This document shows, in pieces, positions 8,214-17,334 of a stretch of DNA of 64,000 bases. Numbering within the stretch: the stretch's first letter is position 1; every line of letters begins with the position of its first letter. The DNA is taken from the NCBI GenBank assembly GCA_023392635.1, contig JAEVYS010000062.1, forward strand, positions 1 through 64,000, read 5' to 3'. Origin of the DNA: Actinomycetes bacterium (GTDB taxonomy: Bacteria; Actinomycetota; Actinomycetes; Propionibacteriales; Propionibacteriaceae). The position numbers were made by a program, and so were the translations under genes. The notes under the pieces were generated by a model, which had not been told where the DNA came from, ran no database searches, and was given only the letters and a program-made list of their open reading frames with translations.

Positions 8214-9691
8214 CCGATCAGGCACAGCGACGCACCCCGGCCCCGCCGCCGGGCACGTACCTCGGCATGCCGAAGTTCCAGAAGAACGCGAAGGTGCAGC
8301 TCGCCAACCCCCAGCTGCGCAGCAACCTGCGCCACGCCACCCACACGATCCGTGGCAAGCGCGCCGCGCGCGTGGCCGAGGTGCCAGAGTGGGAGGAGCT
8401 TCGTCTCGCCGGCGAAGCCATCAAGAACCGCACCCTGCGGCACCTGGACACCTACCTCGTGCAGCTGGAGGAGTCGCTGGCGCGTGCCGGCGCGACCGTC
8501 CACTGGGCGCGCGACGCGGCCGAGGCCAACGCGATCGTGGTCGGCCTGGTGCAGGCGAAGGGCGTGGACGAGGTCGTCAAGGTGAAGTCGATGGCCACCC
8601 AGGAGATCGAGCTCAACGAGGCACTCGAAGAGGCCGGGATCGCCGCGTGGGAGACGGACCTGGCCGAGCTCATCGTGCAGCTGGGGCACGACCGTCCCAG
8701 CCACATCCTGGTGCCGGCCATCCACCGGAACCGCTCAGAGGTGCGCGAGATCTTCCTCCGCGAGATGAAGCAGTACGGCACCCCGGCCCCCGAGGACATC
8801 ACGGACTCGCCGGCGGAGCTGGCCGGTGCCGCCCGGCGCCACCTCCGCGAGAAGTTCCTCCGTGCGAAAGTCGCGGTCTCGGGTGCCAACTTCGCGGTCG
8901 CGGAGACCGGGACGCTGGTGGTGGTGGAGTCCGAGGGCAACGGGCGGATGTGCCTGACCCTGCCGGAGACGCTGATCTCCGTCGTCGGGATCGAGAAGGT
9001 GCTGCCGACCTTCGCCGACCTCGAGGTCTTCCTGCGGCTGTTGCCGCGCTCCTCCACGGGCGAGCGCATGAACCCCTACACCTCCTTGTGGACCGGTGTG
9101 ACTCCGGGCGACGGGCCGCAGGAGGTCCACGTCGTCCTGGTGGACAACGGGCGCACGAACGCGCTCGCCGACCCTCAGGGGCGTCCGGCGCTGCGCTGCA
9201 TCCGGTGCTCCGCCTGCCTCAACATCTGCCCGGTCTACGAGCGCGTGGGCGGCCACGCCTACGGCTCGGTGTACCCGGGGCCGATCGGGGCGGTGCTCAA
9301 TCCGCAACTGCGTGGACTGGGCGCGGAGATCGACCAGTCGCTGCCGTACGCCTCCACACTGTGCGGCGCGTGCTTCGACGTCTGCCCGGTCCGGATCCCG
9401 ATCCCCGACATGCTGGTGCACCTCCGCCATGAGGTCGCCGAACACAAGCGCGGGCACATCGGGGTGCAGTCGACCGCGATGGCGCTCGCCGGCTGGGTGC
9501 TCAGTGACCACAAGAACTTCGAACTCGCCGAGCGTGTGGCCGGCCTCGCCACCCGGGTGCTGCCGAACACCACCCACCTCGGCCCCCTGCCCTGGCCGGC
9601 GTCCCCGTGGACGCGGGCCCGCGACCTGCCGTTGCCACCCGCGGAATCCTTCCGCGAGTGGTGGCGCAAGAACCGGAGGGACGCCCGATGA
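8210..9691 (+). CDS. lutB: Lactate utilisation iron-sulfur protein LutB
   Basis: This 493-residue protein has a large LUD domain (roughly residues 60-300) followed by two ferredoxin-like cluster motifs, CIRCSACLNICPVY and CGACFDVCPV, then the DUF3390-type tail. It carries electrons during lactate oxidation with LutA and LutC. It starts at the ATGA overlap with lutA and ends in an ATGA overlap with lutC, which argues for translational coupling and fixed stoichiometry. Length and domain order match characterised LutB. Confidence 0.95.
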   Translation: MTDQAQRRTPAPPPGTYLGMPKFQKNAKVQLANPQLRSNLRHATHTIRGKRAARVAEVPEWEELRLAGEAIKNRTLRHLDTYLVQLEESLARAGATVHWARDAAEANAIVVGLVQAKGVDEVVKVKSMATQEIELNEALEEAGIAAWETDLAELIVQLGHDRPSHILVPAIHRNRSEVREIFLREMKQYGTPAPEDITDSPAELAGAARRHLREKFLRAKVAVSGANFAVAETGTLVVVESEGNGRMCLTLPETLISVVGIEKVLPTFADLEVFLRLLPRSSTGERMNPYTSLWTGVTPGDGPQEVHVVLVDNGRTNALADPQGRPALRCIRCSACLNICPVYERVGGHAYGSVYPGPIGAVLNPQLRGLGAEIDQSLPYASTLCGACFDVCPVRIPIPDMLVHLRHEVAEHKRGHIGVQSTAMALAGWVLSDHKNFELAERVAGLATRVLPNTTHLGPLPWPASPWTRARDLPLPPAESFREWWRKNRRDAR

Positions 9692-10350
9692 ACGCCCGCG
9701 ACGAGATCCTGGGCCGGGTTCGCTCGGCACTGGCTGACGTGGTGCAGCCCGACCCGGTGCAGGACGTGCCCATCGAGTGGGAGTACGGCCGCCCGACCCC
9801 GATTCCGGACGTGCTCGAACGCTTCGTCGAGATGTGCGAGGACTACAAGGCGACCGTCGTCCGGGCGGCCTCGGGTGACGTGCCGACCGCCGTCGCCGGG
9901 CTGCTCAGCGATGCGGGAGTGACGTCCGTCGTGCTCCCGGCCGGCCTGGACGCAGCCTGGCGGCGGGCGATCACCGCGGCCGGGATCACCGTCCGCGACG
10001 ACCAGCCCCCGCTCTCCCGGACGCAGCTGGACGAGACCGACGCCGTGGTCACGGCCGCGGCGGTGGGCATCGCGGAGACGGGGACGATCGTTCTCGACCA
10101 CGCCGCCGACCAGGGCCGTCGTGCGCTCACCCTCGTGCCGGACACACACCTCGTGGTCGTCCGCGACGACCAGGTGGTCTCCGACGTGGCCGAAGCCGTG
10201 GCCCGGCTCGCGCCGGCGGTGGCCGACGGTGCCCCGCTGACCTGGATCAGTGGGCCGTCCGCCACCTCCGACATCGAACTCAGCCGCGTCGAGGGCGTCC
10301 ACGGCCCCCGCAACCTGCTGGTCGTGCTCGCCGAACACTCGCCGGAGTAG
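9688..10350 (+). CDS. lutC: Lactate utilisation protein LutC
   Basis: This 220-residue LUD-domain protein has the family segments AVGIAETGTIVLD and VHGPRNLLVV. It is the third component of the LutABC lactate oxidation system. The start is set by the four-base overlap with lutB and the GGAGGG at 9674-9679. The gene ends the lut operon; the next gene begins 28 bases later with its own strong ribosome-binding site. Confidence 0.93.
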   Translation: MNARDEILGRVRSALADVVQPDPVQDVPIEWEYGRPTPIPDVLERFVEMCEDYKATVVRAASGDVPTAVAGLLSDAGVTSVVLPAGLDAAWRRAITAAGITVRDDQPPLSRTQLDETDAVVTAAAVGIAETGTIVLDHAADQGRRALTLVPDTHLVVVRDDQVVSDVAEAVARLAPAVADGAPLTWISGPSATSDIELSRVEGVHGPRNLLVVLAEHSPE

Positions 10351-10378
10351 CCTGCCTCCCGAGCGGGAGGAGACGGGC

Positions 10379-11005
10379 ATGGGAACGGTCGATCCGAGGG
10401 ACTGGGTGGTGCTCCGGCAGGCTTTCGCCGAGGCCACCGGCTGGTACCGCAGCGTGCTCGAACAGGTGGGCGACCGCTGGGACGAGCCGGGGCTGGGGGA
10501 GTGGGACGTGCGTGCCCTCGCCGGCCACACCAGCCGGTCGCTGGTCACCGTGGAGAGCTACCTCGGCCGGCCCGCCGACGCCGCGGAGCTCGCGTCCCCG
10601 GTGGCGTACTACGAGGCCTGCCGCGACATCATGGCAGGCCCGGGCGTGGCCCAGCGCGGGCGCGACGCGGGCCGTGCGCTCGGGGACGACCCGGTGGGCG
10701 CGGTGGCTGAGTTGGCGGGCCGCGTGCTGCCCCTGGTGGACGGGCTGACCGGCGAGGAACTCCTCACCAGCATCGCCGGGGGAATCCGCCTCGCCGACTA
10801 CCTGCCCACCCGGATCCTGGAGCTGGTCGTCCACACGGCCGACCTCGCCGTGGCGCTCGGCGTGCCCAGCGAGCCACCGGCACTGCCGGCAGGCGTCACG
10901 CTCCGGCTCGTCGGCGACCTCGCCGTCGCCGGCGGTCACGCCGGGCCGCTGCTCCTGGCTGCCACCGGACGCGCCGGCCTGCCGTCGGGCTTCACCGTCC
11001 TGTGA
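10379..11005 (+). CDS. Mycothiol-dependent maleylpyruvate isomerase-fold (DinB-like) protein
   Basis: This 208-residue protein matches the MDMPI/DinB-like four-helix family: ALAGHTSRSL near residue 45 and ELVVHTADLAVALG near residue 145 supply the paired histidines that bind metal in this fold. Family members use mycothiol as thiol cofactor or are uncharacterised thiol-S-transferases. The ATG at 10379 follows GGGAGGAG. It may be read through from lutC. The actual substrate is unknown. Confidence 0.75.
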   Translation: MGTVDPRDWVVLRQAFAEATGWYRSVLEQVGDRWDEPGLGEWDVRALAGHTSRSLVTVESYLGRPADAAELASPVAYYEACRDIMAGPGVAQRGRDAGRALGDDPVGAVAELAGRVLPLVDGLTGEELLTSIAGGIRLADYLPTRILELVVHTADLAVALGVPSEPPALPAGVTLRLVGDLAVAGGHAGPLLLAATGRAGLPSGFTVL

Positions 11006-11029
11006 CCCCCGCTCGCGCGGCCGGGATGG

Positions 11030-11689
11030 TCAGCGGACGACCTTGAAGGTGAACAGAGGGGAGCCCACCACTCCCCACAGGCGGAGCCAGGGCAACATGA
11101 ACGCCTCGGCGCCGCGGGCCGCCTCGAGGCCACCGAGGTCGATCACGTCGCGGTGGCCCAGGCGGGTGAGCAGCCCGGTGACCACGGCCTTCGCCTCCGC
11201 GTCGTCGCCGCAGACGAAAGTGCTGAAGTCACCGCCGGCGAGTTCGTGCGGGGCCACCATCAGCCGCGCGGTCATGGTGTTGAGGCCCTTGACGACGCGG
11301 AGGCCCGGGTAGGCGCGCTGCAGTTGCTCGGCGAGGGAGTCGGTGTTCGCCACGAACAGGCTCGGCGGCAGGCCGTGGCTCCCGTCGAGCGGGTTGGACA
11401 CGTCCAGCAGGACGGTGTCGTCCGCGATCGTGGCCGCGCCGACACCAGCGACGGACGCGTCCCCGGACAGGGCATTGACCACCAGTTCGGCGTCGGACGC
11501 GCAGTCCCCCAACGTCGAGACCGCAACCCGGGGGTGGGCCGCGGCCCACGTCCCGAACCCGTCGGCGCCGCCGCGTCCCAGCGTCACCGTCGGGTCCCGG
11601 GTGCCCACTGTCACGTCGTGGCCGAGCCCTGCCAGGGCAGCGGCCAGCGTCCGCCCCACCACGCCGGTGCCGAGTACTGCGATCCGCAT
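11030..11689 (-). CDS. NADP oxidoreductase, coenzyme F420-dependent type (NpdG-like)
   Basis: This 219-residue Rossmann protein begins MRIAVLGTGVVGRTLAAALA and carries TVGTRDP, the dinucleotide-binding signature of the F420-dependent NADP reductase/ProC-like superfamily. Later segments such as VVKGLNTMTA and FVCGDD agree with the family. It probably transfers hydride between NADP(H) and F420 or a small substrate in the cytosol, though many homologues are only generic NAD-binding proteins. GGAAGGAG precedes the start. Confidence 0.82.
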   Translation of the reverse strand: MRIAVLGTGVVGRTLAAALAGLGHDVTVGTRDPTVTLGRGGADGFGTWAAAHPRVAVSTLGDCASDAELVVNALSGDASVAGVGAATIADDTVLLDVSNPLDGSHGLPPSLFVANTDSLAEQLQRAYPGLRVVKGLNTMTARLMVAPHELAGGDFSTFVCGDDAEAKAVVTGLLTRLGHRDVIDLGGLEAARGAEAFMLPWLRLWGVVGSPLFTFKVVR

Positions 11690-11767
11690 TCGCTTCTCCT
11701 TCCGCGGGCTCCATCGTGCCCACCACGGTCCAGCGCCGATATGGGCAGTTGGGCGGTGACCGAAGGG

Positions 11768-12499
11768 TCAGCGGCGCAGGCCGGCCCTCCGGACGGCGGC
11801 GATGCGCTGGCGGCGCAGCTCGTCGATCTCCTCACGCGGAAGTGGCTCGAGCTCGCGGTCCAGGGCGACCTCGAGCAGGTGGTCGGCCAGTTCGGGGTTC
11901 CGGGCCAGGATCGGGCCGTGCGGGTAGATGCCGAGGACGCGCCCCTGGACGGCGCCGTCGGTGCCGTCCCCGGCGTTGCCGACGCCGATCTCGACCTGGG
12001 CCAGTGGCCGGGCGTCGGGCCCCAGGTAGGTGAAGCCGCCGTGGTTCTCGAAGCCGGTGATGAGGCTGTGGCTGCCGTCCGGCCGCGTCCAGCTGCTGAG
12101 CACCTCGCCGACCGCCCGCTCGGGGCCGCGGCGCGTGGTCACGTCCAGCAGCCCGAGCCCTTCGATCACGTCGTCGTTGTCACCCACGGTGAATGTCTCG
12201 CCCACGATCTGGTACCCCGCGCAGACGGCGAAAAGGACGGCGCCGTCGTCGATCGCGCGGTACAGGTTGCCGTCGGCCTTCAGGCTGCGCACCGCCGAGA
12301 TCTGGGCGGCGTCCTCCCCACCCCCGAGCAGGTACACCGAGCCGGTCGCCGGCACGCGGTCGCCCGGCTCGACGATCGTCAGGGACGCGTCGATGCCGCG
12401 CCAGGCCAGGCGCTGGCGCAGGACCATGGCGTTGCCCCGGTCGCCGTAGATGCCCAGCAGCGACTGGTAGACCAGCACGATCTCCACCGGCGCGCTCAT
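11768..12499 (-). CDS. gatD: Lipid II isoglutaminyl synthase, glutaminase subunit GatD
   Basis: This 243-residue class I glutamine amidotransferase of the CobB/CobQ-like type has the nucleophile Cys in FAVCAGYQ and the histidine in YPHGP. GatD hydrolyses glutamine and feeds ammonia to MurT, which amidates the alpha-carboxylate of D-Glu in lipid II. It starts inside the end of murT with an ATGA overlap, the classic murT-gatD arrangement. The C-terminal tail is basic and arginine-rich. Confidence 0.95.
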   Translation of the reverse strand: MSAPVEIVLVYQSLLGIYGDRGNAMVLRQRLAWRGIDASLTIVEPGDRVPATGSVYLLGGGEDAAQISAVRSLKADGNLYRAIDDGAVLFAVCAGYQIVGETFTVGDNDDVIEGLGLLDVTTRRGPERAVGEVLSSWTRPDGSHSLITGFENHGGFTYLGPDARPLAQVEIGVGNAGDGTDGAVQGRVLGIYPHGPILARNPELADHLLEVALDRELEPLPREEIDELRRQRIAAVRRAGLRR

Positions 12500-13794
12500 C
12501 GCAGCCCTGCCATCTTGAGGAGCCGCTGGAACGGCGTGTAGGTCGCGATCACGTCGACCGGGAGCTCCCGCTCGCCCAGGGCCGTGCGCAGGTCTGGCTC
12601 GATCTCGTGCTCCACCCCGGCGTAGCTCAGCCGCACCGCGAGGTCCTGCGCCCGCGGGCCGGTACACACCACCCGGCGTCCGACGAGTTGCTCGTACTCC
12701 ACGTCCCACAGCCAGGACACGTCCTTGCCGTCGGCCGCTACCGAGTCGATCGCCAGGATCACCGGATCGGACGTGGCCAGCGGCAGCGCCTCCGCCCAGC
12801 CGGCGGGGTTCTTCGCGAGCAGCAGGCGAGCCCGGGTGCGTCCGAAGTGAGCGGTCGCGAAGCGTCCGGCGGGCGAGGTGACGGTGTGCATGCCGGCGAG
12901 TGCGTCGGAGACCGGCACGCCGAACTCCACGGCGGCCGCCAGGGCGCACGCGGCGTTGGAGACGTTGAACGCGCCCGGCACCTGGAGATCGGGGCGAACC
13001 ATCGTGCCGTTCGGCAGGACGATGGCATCGCCCTCGACCCGGTAGCTCGCCTCCGGCTGGGCCAGGCCGCACCCCGGACACAGCCAGCGGTCGTGGTCGC
13101 TCCCCGAATCCCTGCGCAGCACGGTCCCGCAGGCCGGGCAGAGCGTGCCGTCGGCGTTCCAGGTGGTGGCGGTCTCGACCCAGATGGTGTGGGCGGCCGT
13201 CGCCGCCGACCACACGACCAGCGGGTCGCAGGCGTTGGCCACGATGACCGGGCCGGCTGCGCCCGCCTTCTCCAGCGCCACCCGCCAGGCGCGCCCGAGG
13301 GCCTTGATCTCGTGGTGACGGTCGAGCTGGTCGCGGCTGAAGTTAAGCAGCACCAGGAGTTCGGGGCGGGCGTGCGCGATCATGTCCGAGACGACCCGCT
13401 CGTCGGTCTCCAGGACGGCGATGTCGGCGCGGGGCCGCTGGCTCAGCGCCGAGGCGATGCCGTAGTGGAGGTTGGCGCCGTCGGCGTTGGTGACGAGGCG
13501 TTCGGCGTGTCCGCCCAGGCCCGCCCGGACCGCTGCGGCCAGCAGGTGCGTGGTGGTGGTCTTGCCGTTCGTCCCGGAGATGGCGAGCACGCGGCGTCCC
13601 TGCAGCAGCTGGGCGAACGCGTCGGGTGCCAGGCGGGTGAGGATCTGACCGCGGATGGAGGCGCCTGAGCCCCGGCCGGCCAGGCGTGAGGCGAGCGCTG
13701 CGGCGTCGCCGACCCGGGTCGCCCCCCACAGCCGCAGCCGCTCCACCCGCGACAGGGACGCGGGCACTGCGGCGGTGCTCAAGGTGGACGGCAT
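12496..13794 (-). CDS. murT: Lipid II isoglutaminyl synthase, Mur ligase-like subunit MurT
   Basis: This 432-residue Mur-ligase-family protein has the ATP loop SGTNGKTTTTH, the Mur middle domain, and a four-cysteine zinc ribbon (CPACG and CPGCG) that is typical of MurT but not of MurC-F. The C-terminal domain contains FNVSNAACALA. Together with GatD it amidates D-glutamate of the peptidoglycan precursor on the cytoplasmic face. The ATG at 13794 is chosen from the conserved length; no strong ribosome-binding site precedes it, so a short leader is possible. Confidence 0.95.
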   Translation of the reverse strand: MPSTLSTAAVPASLSRVERLRLWGATRVGDAAALASRLAGRGSGASIRGQILTRLAPDAFAQLLQGRRVLAISGTNGKTTTTHLLAAAVRAGLGGHAERLVTNADGANLHYGIASALSQRPRADIAVLETDERVVSDMIAHARPELLVLLNFSRDQLDRHHEIKALGRAWRVALEKAGAAGPVIVANACDPLVVWSAATAAHTIWVETATTWNADGTLCPACGTVLRRDSGSDHDRWLCPGCGLAQPEASYRVEGDAIVLPNGTMVRPDLQVPGAFNVSNAACALAAAVEFGVPVSDALAGMHTVTSPAGRFATAHFGRTRARLLLAKNPAGWAEALPLATSDPVILAIDSVAADGKDVSWLWDVEYEQLVGRRVVCTGPRAQDLAVRLSYAGVEHEIEPDLRTALGERELPVDVIATYTPFQRLLKMAGLR

Positions 13795-13861
13795 GCGCCC
13801 ATTGTGCCAACTGACGCCGCGGACACCCGCATCGGCCCAGCGCCCCTGCACGTACTCGCGG

Positions 13862-14650
13862 CTACCTGGCCGTCGGCGGCACCTCGACATAGGCGGGGAT
13901 CTTCGCGCCGCGTCCCGCCCCGGAGCTGGTGCGCCGGATACGGCGCAGGAGCCACGGGCTCAAGTGGTCGCGGGCCCAGACGACGTTCCAGTCCAGGGTC
14001 TCCCGGCGGTTCATCGGGGCGCGAGGGGGGAGCGGCTCGTCCCAGTCGGGGCTGGTCGGCGGCAGGCCCAGAGCGACCAGGGCCGCCTCCGCGACGCGGG
14101 AGTGGCCCAGCGCGTTGAGGTGGATCCGGTCGTCATGCCACATCCGCCAGTCGCGGAGCGAGCGCATGTTCCAGGCGTCCAGGACGTGGGCGCCGTGACG
14201 TGCCGCGATCCCGACCAGGTGGATGTTGTAGATCGCTGTCCGGTTGCGGGTGAGCTTGATCACTGGTGAGTCGCGTGAGTCGACACCGAGCCCGACGAGC
14301 ACGTCGGAGCCCGCCGCACGGAACCTCACCACGGCGTCCTCGACCGCTTCCGCCATCGCATCGGGGTCGGCGTCCGGACGCAGCATGTCGTTGCCGCCGC
14401 CCCAGAGGGAGACCAGGTCGGGCCGCAGGGCGAGGGCCGGCGCCACCTGCTCGTCCAGGATGGGCTGGAGCAGGCGTCCGCGGATGGCGAGGTTGGCGTA
14501 GCGGACGGGTTCCCCGGCGCGGTCGGCGAGGTGCTGGGCGAACCGGTCGGCCCATCCCACCGGGTTGCCGGCTGCGTCGAAGTCCTGGAGCCCTTCGGTC
14601 AGGGAATCGCCCAGCGCGACGAAGGACCGCCACGGGATCGTCTCGGGCAC
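13862..14650 (-). CDS. SGNH/GDSL-family hydrolase
   Basis: This 262-residue protein has the four SGNH blocks: GDSLTEG (catalytic Ser, block I), an AIRGR glycine block, GGGND (block III) and DRIHLNALGH (Asp and His, block V). It is an esterase or lipase of the lysophospholipase L1-like group. No signal peptide is seen, so it is probably cytosolic. The start is GTG at 14650. The C-terminal 60 residues are basic and extend beyond the catalytic fold. It sits 67 bases upstream of murT on the same strand. Confidence 0.88.
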   Translation of the reverse strand: MPETIPWRSFVALGDSLTEGLQDFDAAGNPVGWADRFAQHLADRAGEPVRYANLAIRGRLLQPILDEQVAPALALRPDLVSLWGGGNDMLRPDADPDAMAEAVEDAVVRFRAAGSDVLVGLGVDSRDSPVIKLTRNRTAIYNIHLVGIAARHGAHVLDAWNMRSLRDWRMWHDDRIHLNALGHSRVAEAALVALGLPPTSPDWDEPLPPRAPMNRRETLDWNVVWARDHLSPWLLRRIRRTSSGAGRGAKIPAYVEVPPTAR

Positions 14651-14751
14651 GGCTCACCAGCTTTCAACTCAGGGTGAAATTCACCGTAGCGCGGAACGGC
14701 GCCGCGCGGCATCCGGCTCGACGCTCCTGGCGGTGCGCAGCCCTGGCCGGC

Positions 14752-15540
14752 TCACTGTTCGGCGATCGACTCCATGCGTCCGGGGCGGTACTCGGCCGCG
14801 ACGAGGCACACCATCGCGACGGCGAAGGTGAGCGAGACCCACCCCGAACCGATACCGACTCCACCCTCGGCGACGGGTTTGCCCAGCCAGTCGGCCACCG
14901 AGGCGCCCACCGGTCGGGTGAGCACGTACGCGAACCAGAAGGCGAAGACGCCGTTCCACCGGAGCACGCGGTAGCCGAAGACCGGCACCAGGATCAGGAC
15001 GGCGAACAGGAGGATCGAGGGCAGGTAGCCGAGCCCGAGTGCCACCGCTGTGAAGTCGCCCAGCGCCGTGCCGAGCGCGAACGTCGTGACGACGGCCGCC
15101 CAGTAGAACAGCTCCCTGCGGAGCGTGGTCACCGCGTGCATGGACAGGTCCCCCTCCACGCGCCACCACGCCACGAAGACGGCGGCCAGCGCGACGGTGT
15201 AGCCGGCGGCCGAGACCGCGTACGGCAGGCCGATCACCACGTGGACGACGTCGGCAGCCATGGTGCCGAACACGCCCACCATGGCGACCGCCAACCAGTA
15301 GGCGTGCGGGACGAAGCGGCGCTTCCGCAGCTGCCAGAACAGCGCGGCGAGGAAGCAGGCGAAGCCCAGCAGCACGGCGAGCACCGGCGGCATGACCCGA
15401 ATGGAGAAGTCGGAGACCGCCTCGCCCAGGGCGGTGGACGCCGCCTTGGTCACCCAGAACCCCACCGACGGGTCGGGTACCCGCACGGGACCGTGACGGC
15501 GTCCGGACGGCTCCGGCACGCCGAGTGGGGCTCGCGTCAT
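14752..15540 (-). CDS. Multi-pass membrane protein of the COG4705/DUF347 type
   Basis: This 262-residue protein has about seven hydrophobic segments. The conserved repeat with WVTKxxSTALGEA near residue 30 and GTALGDFTA near residue 155 is the mark of the DUF347 repeat family. Its function is unknown, although some relatives are annotated as manganese- or metal-related membrane proteins. It is a single gene with neighbours on the same strand more than 100 bases away. Confidence 0.75.
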   Translation of the reverse strand: MTRAPLGVPEPSGRRHGPVRVPDPSVGFWVTKAASTALGEAVSDFSIRVMPPVLAVLLGFACFLAALFWQLRKRRFVPHAYWLAVAMVGVFGTMAADVVHVVIGLPYAVSAAGYTVALAAVFVAWWRVEGDLSMHAVTTLRRELFYWAAVVTTFALGTALGDFTAVALGLGYLPSILLFAVLILVPVFGYRVLRWNGVFAFWFAYVLTRPVGASVADWLGKPVAEGGVGIGSGWVSLTFAVAMVCLVAAEYRPGRMESIAEQ

Positions 15541-15698
15541 CGGACTCCTCGGGTGCGTGGCTGGCTCGCCCCCGTTGTAGCACGCGGTCCGGCGGACGGC
15601 TTCGTGCGCTTCATGCCGGCTTCATCTGGGTGCAGGAACGGTGCGGAAGAAGGAACCCGCCCCGACTGGTCGCTCCAGTCAGGACGGGTTCTCGACGT

Positions 15699-15775
15699 TG
15701 GGGTGAGTAACGGGACTCGAACCCGCGACCACCTGGACCACAACCAGGTGCTCTACCAACTGAGCTATACCCACC
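15699..15775 (-). tRNA. tRNA-His (GTG)
   Basis: Read on the minus strand, the acceptor GTGGGTA pairs with TACTCAC. The anticodon stem CCTGG/CCAGG carries the loop TTGTGGT, giving anticodon GTG, and the T arm is GCGGGTTCGAACCCG. A G lies at -1 opposite C73, as required for histidine tRNA, and CCA is encoded. Confidence 0.97.
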
Positions 15776-15841
15776 ACGCTCTTGACGGCGTCGCCGTTCA
15801 GGGCCCGACCAGCTTAGCGGTAGGGGGGTCGGGGGGTGAAA

Positions 15842-16471
15842 TCAGTGTTCGCCGCTGGGGACCGTCTCGCCGGTGAGCGACCCCTGGTGCTTGGCCGCGA
15901 GCTCCCGGAGCGCCTCGGTGTTCAGTCCCGGCGGTGGCACGAACAGCGCCTCGCGGTAGTAGCGCAGCTCCTCGATCGACTCCTGGATGTCGGCCAGGGC
16001 CCGGTGGTTGCCGTTCTTCGCGGGGGTGTTGTAGTAGGCGCGAGGGAACCAGCGCCGGGCCAGCTCCTTCAGGCTGGAGACGTCGACGTTGCGGTAGTGG
16101 ACGTGGCTCTCGAGGGTGGGCATGTCGCGGGCGAGGAAGGCCCGGTCCGTCCCGATCGTGTTGCCGGCGAGGGGGGCCCGCCGTGGCTCGGGAACGTGTT
16201 CGCGGATGTAGGCGAGCAGTCTCTCCTCGGCCTCGGCCATCTCCAGACCGTCGGCGAGCAGCGGCAACAGGCCGGAATTGTCGTGCATCGTGCGGACGAA
16301 CTCGCCCATTTGCGCCAGCGCTTCCGCCGGGGGCTTGATGACCACCTGGATCCCGTCGCCCAGCACGTTGAGCTCGGAATCGGTGACCAGGGCAGCGACC
16401 TCGATGAGGGCGTCCGCGTGGAGGTCGAGACCGGTCATCTCGCAGTCGACCCACACCAGGTGTTCGTTCAC
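15842..16471 (-). CDS. orn: Oligoribonuclease
   Basis: This 209-residue DEDDh 3'-5' exonuclease degrades RNA di- to pentanucleotides and pGpG. The Exo I motif is WVDCEMTGLD, the middle motif is GNTIGTDRAFL, and Exo III has NHRALADI with the family histidine and aspartate. Length matches Orn with a short C-terminal extension. The start is GTG at 16471. It lies next to tRNA-His, an arrangement I recall as frequent in actinobacteria. Confidence 0.96.
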   Translation of the reverse strand: MNEHLVWVDCEMTGLDLHADALIEVAALVTDSELNVLGDGIQVVIKPPAEALAQMGEFVRTMHDNSGLLPLLADGLEMAEAEERLLAYIREHVPEPRRAPLAGNTIGTDRAFLARDMPTLESHVHYRNVDVSSLKELARRWFPRAYYNTPAKNGNHRALADIQESIEELRYYREALFVPPPGLNTEALRELAAKHQGSLTGETVPSGEH

Positions 16472-16525
16472 GGGCGGTACTTTACGACGTTCGTTGGCGA
16501 AGAGCCCCCGCCGGAGTCGGGGTGG

Positions 16526-17068
16526 TCACGCGGTCCCCGCCCACCCGGAGTTGATGCCCATACTCCGCTCACGGAGCCCGCGGAGGTAGCCGGCCTGGCC
16601 GACGTGCTGCGCGGTCTCCACCATCACCGACACCAGACGGGCCCCCATCGTGACCGGAGGGGTGTAGCGCGTGTCGATGACCTCGTCCAGTCGCTCGTCG
16701 CCGATGCTGGCGAGGATCGCCTGCGCCTGCTCCCAGGTGGCGGCCGCATAGCCGTTGAGCAGCCCGGTCTCCGTCACGTTGAACGCGCCCACCTCGACCG
16801 GGGTCATGCGGAAACCCTGTGCGGCCTTGAGGTACGGGAGCCCGAAGCGCTGGTACCAGCCGTCCGCGCTCCACGCCTGCTCGACGCCGGCGAGCCGCGA
16901 CAGGTGGTCGTCCTCGATCCGGGTCAGGTGCCACACCAGCCAGCCGATGGAGTTCGCCTCGGGGTCGGGACGCCACAGCAGGTCGTCCCCCGAGAGCCCG
17001 TCCAGTACGGCGGGGATGAGTTGGTGGACGCGACCCAGGGAGTCACGGACGAGATCGAGGGTGTCCAT
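16526..17068 (-). CDS. DinB-family protein (DUF664-like)
   Basis: This 180-residue four-helix protein has WLVWHLTRIEDDH near residue 43 and ETAQHVGQAGYLRG near residue 150, which supply the histidines of the DinB metal site. In actinobacteria such proteins are thought to be mycothiol- or bacillithiol-dependent transferases. The ATG at 17068 follows GGCAGGATGG. It stands alone between orn and tRNA-Arg. Biochemical function is not assignable. Confidence 0.8.
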   Translation of the reverse strand: MDTLDLVRDSLGRVHQLIPAVLDGLSGDDLLWRPDPEANSIGWLVWHLTRIEDDHLSRLAGVEQAWSADGWYQRFGLPYLKAAQGFRMTPVEVGAFNVTETGLLNGYAAATWEQAQAILASIGDERLDEVIDTRYTPPVTMGARLVSVMVETAQHVGQAGYLRGLRERSMGINSGWAGTA

Positions 17069-17129
17069 GCGCCCATCCTGCCGCGGCACGGAAACTTCGA
17101 CCAGACCGGATACCATCGAGTCGCGCCTG

Positions 17130-17202
17130 GCCCCCGTAGCTCAGTGGATAGAGCAACAGCCTTCTAATCTGTCGTGCGTGGGTTCGAGTCCCGCCGGGGG
17201 CG
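17130..17202 (+). tRNA. tRNA-Arg (TCT)
   Basis: The acceptor GCCCCCG pairs with CGGGGGC, and D- and T-arms are normal. The anticodon loop CTTCTAA gives anticodon TCT. The base pair closing the anticodon loop (31-39) reads C-T, a mismatch. The 3' CCA is not encoded, unlike tRNA-His in the same window. Confidence 0.95.
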
Positions 17203-17334
17203 CGCGGGGATCAAGGGCCAAGGCTGATCCCGGTCGGCGCGCGGCGAGCGTCAATCCGGTGGAATCCGCCGTCCGCACACCTCGGGAGTGCAAGGATCGG
17301 AATCGCCCCGAGAAGTCGCAGGAGACAACCGAAC

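Noticed and set aside
11768..13213. 481-codon frame reading into gatD from upstream
   Set aside because: The upstream half is out of frame with murT and has no family features. The murT-gatD ATGA overlap fixes the gatD start at 12499.
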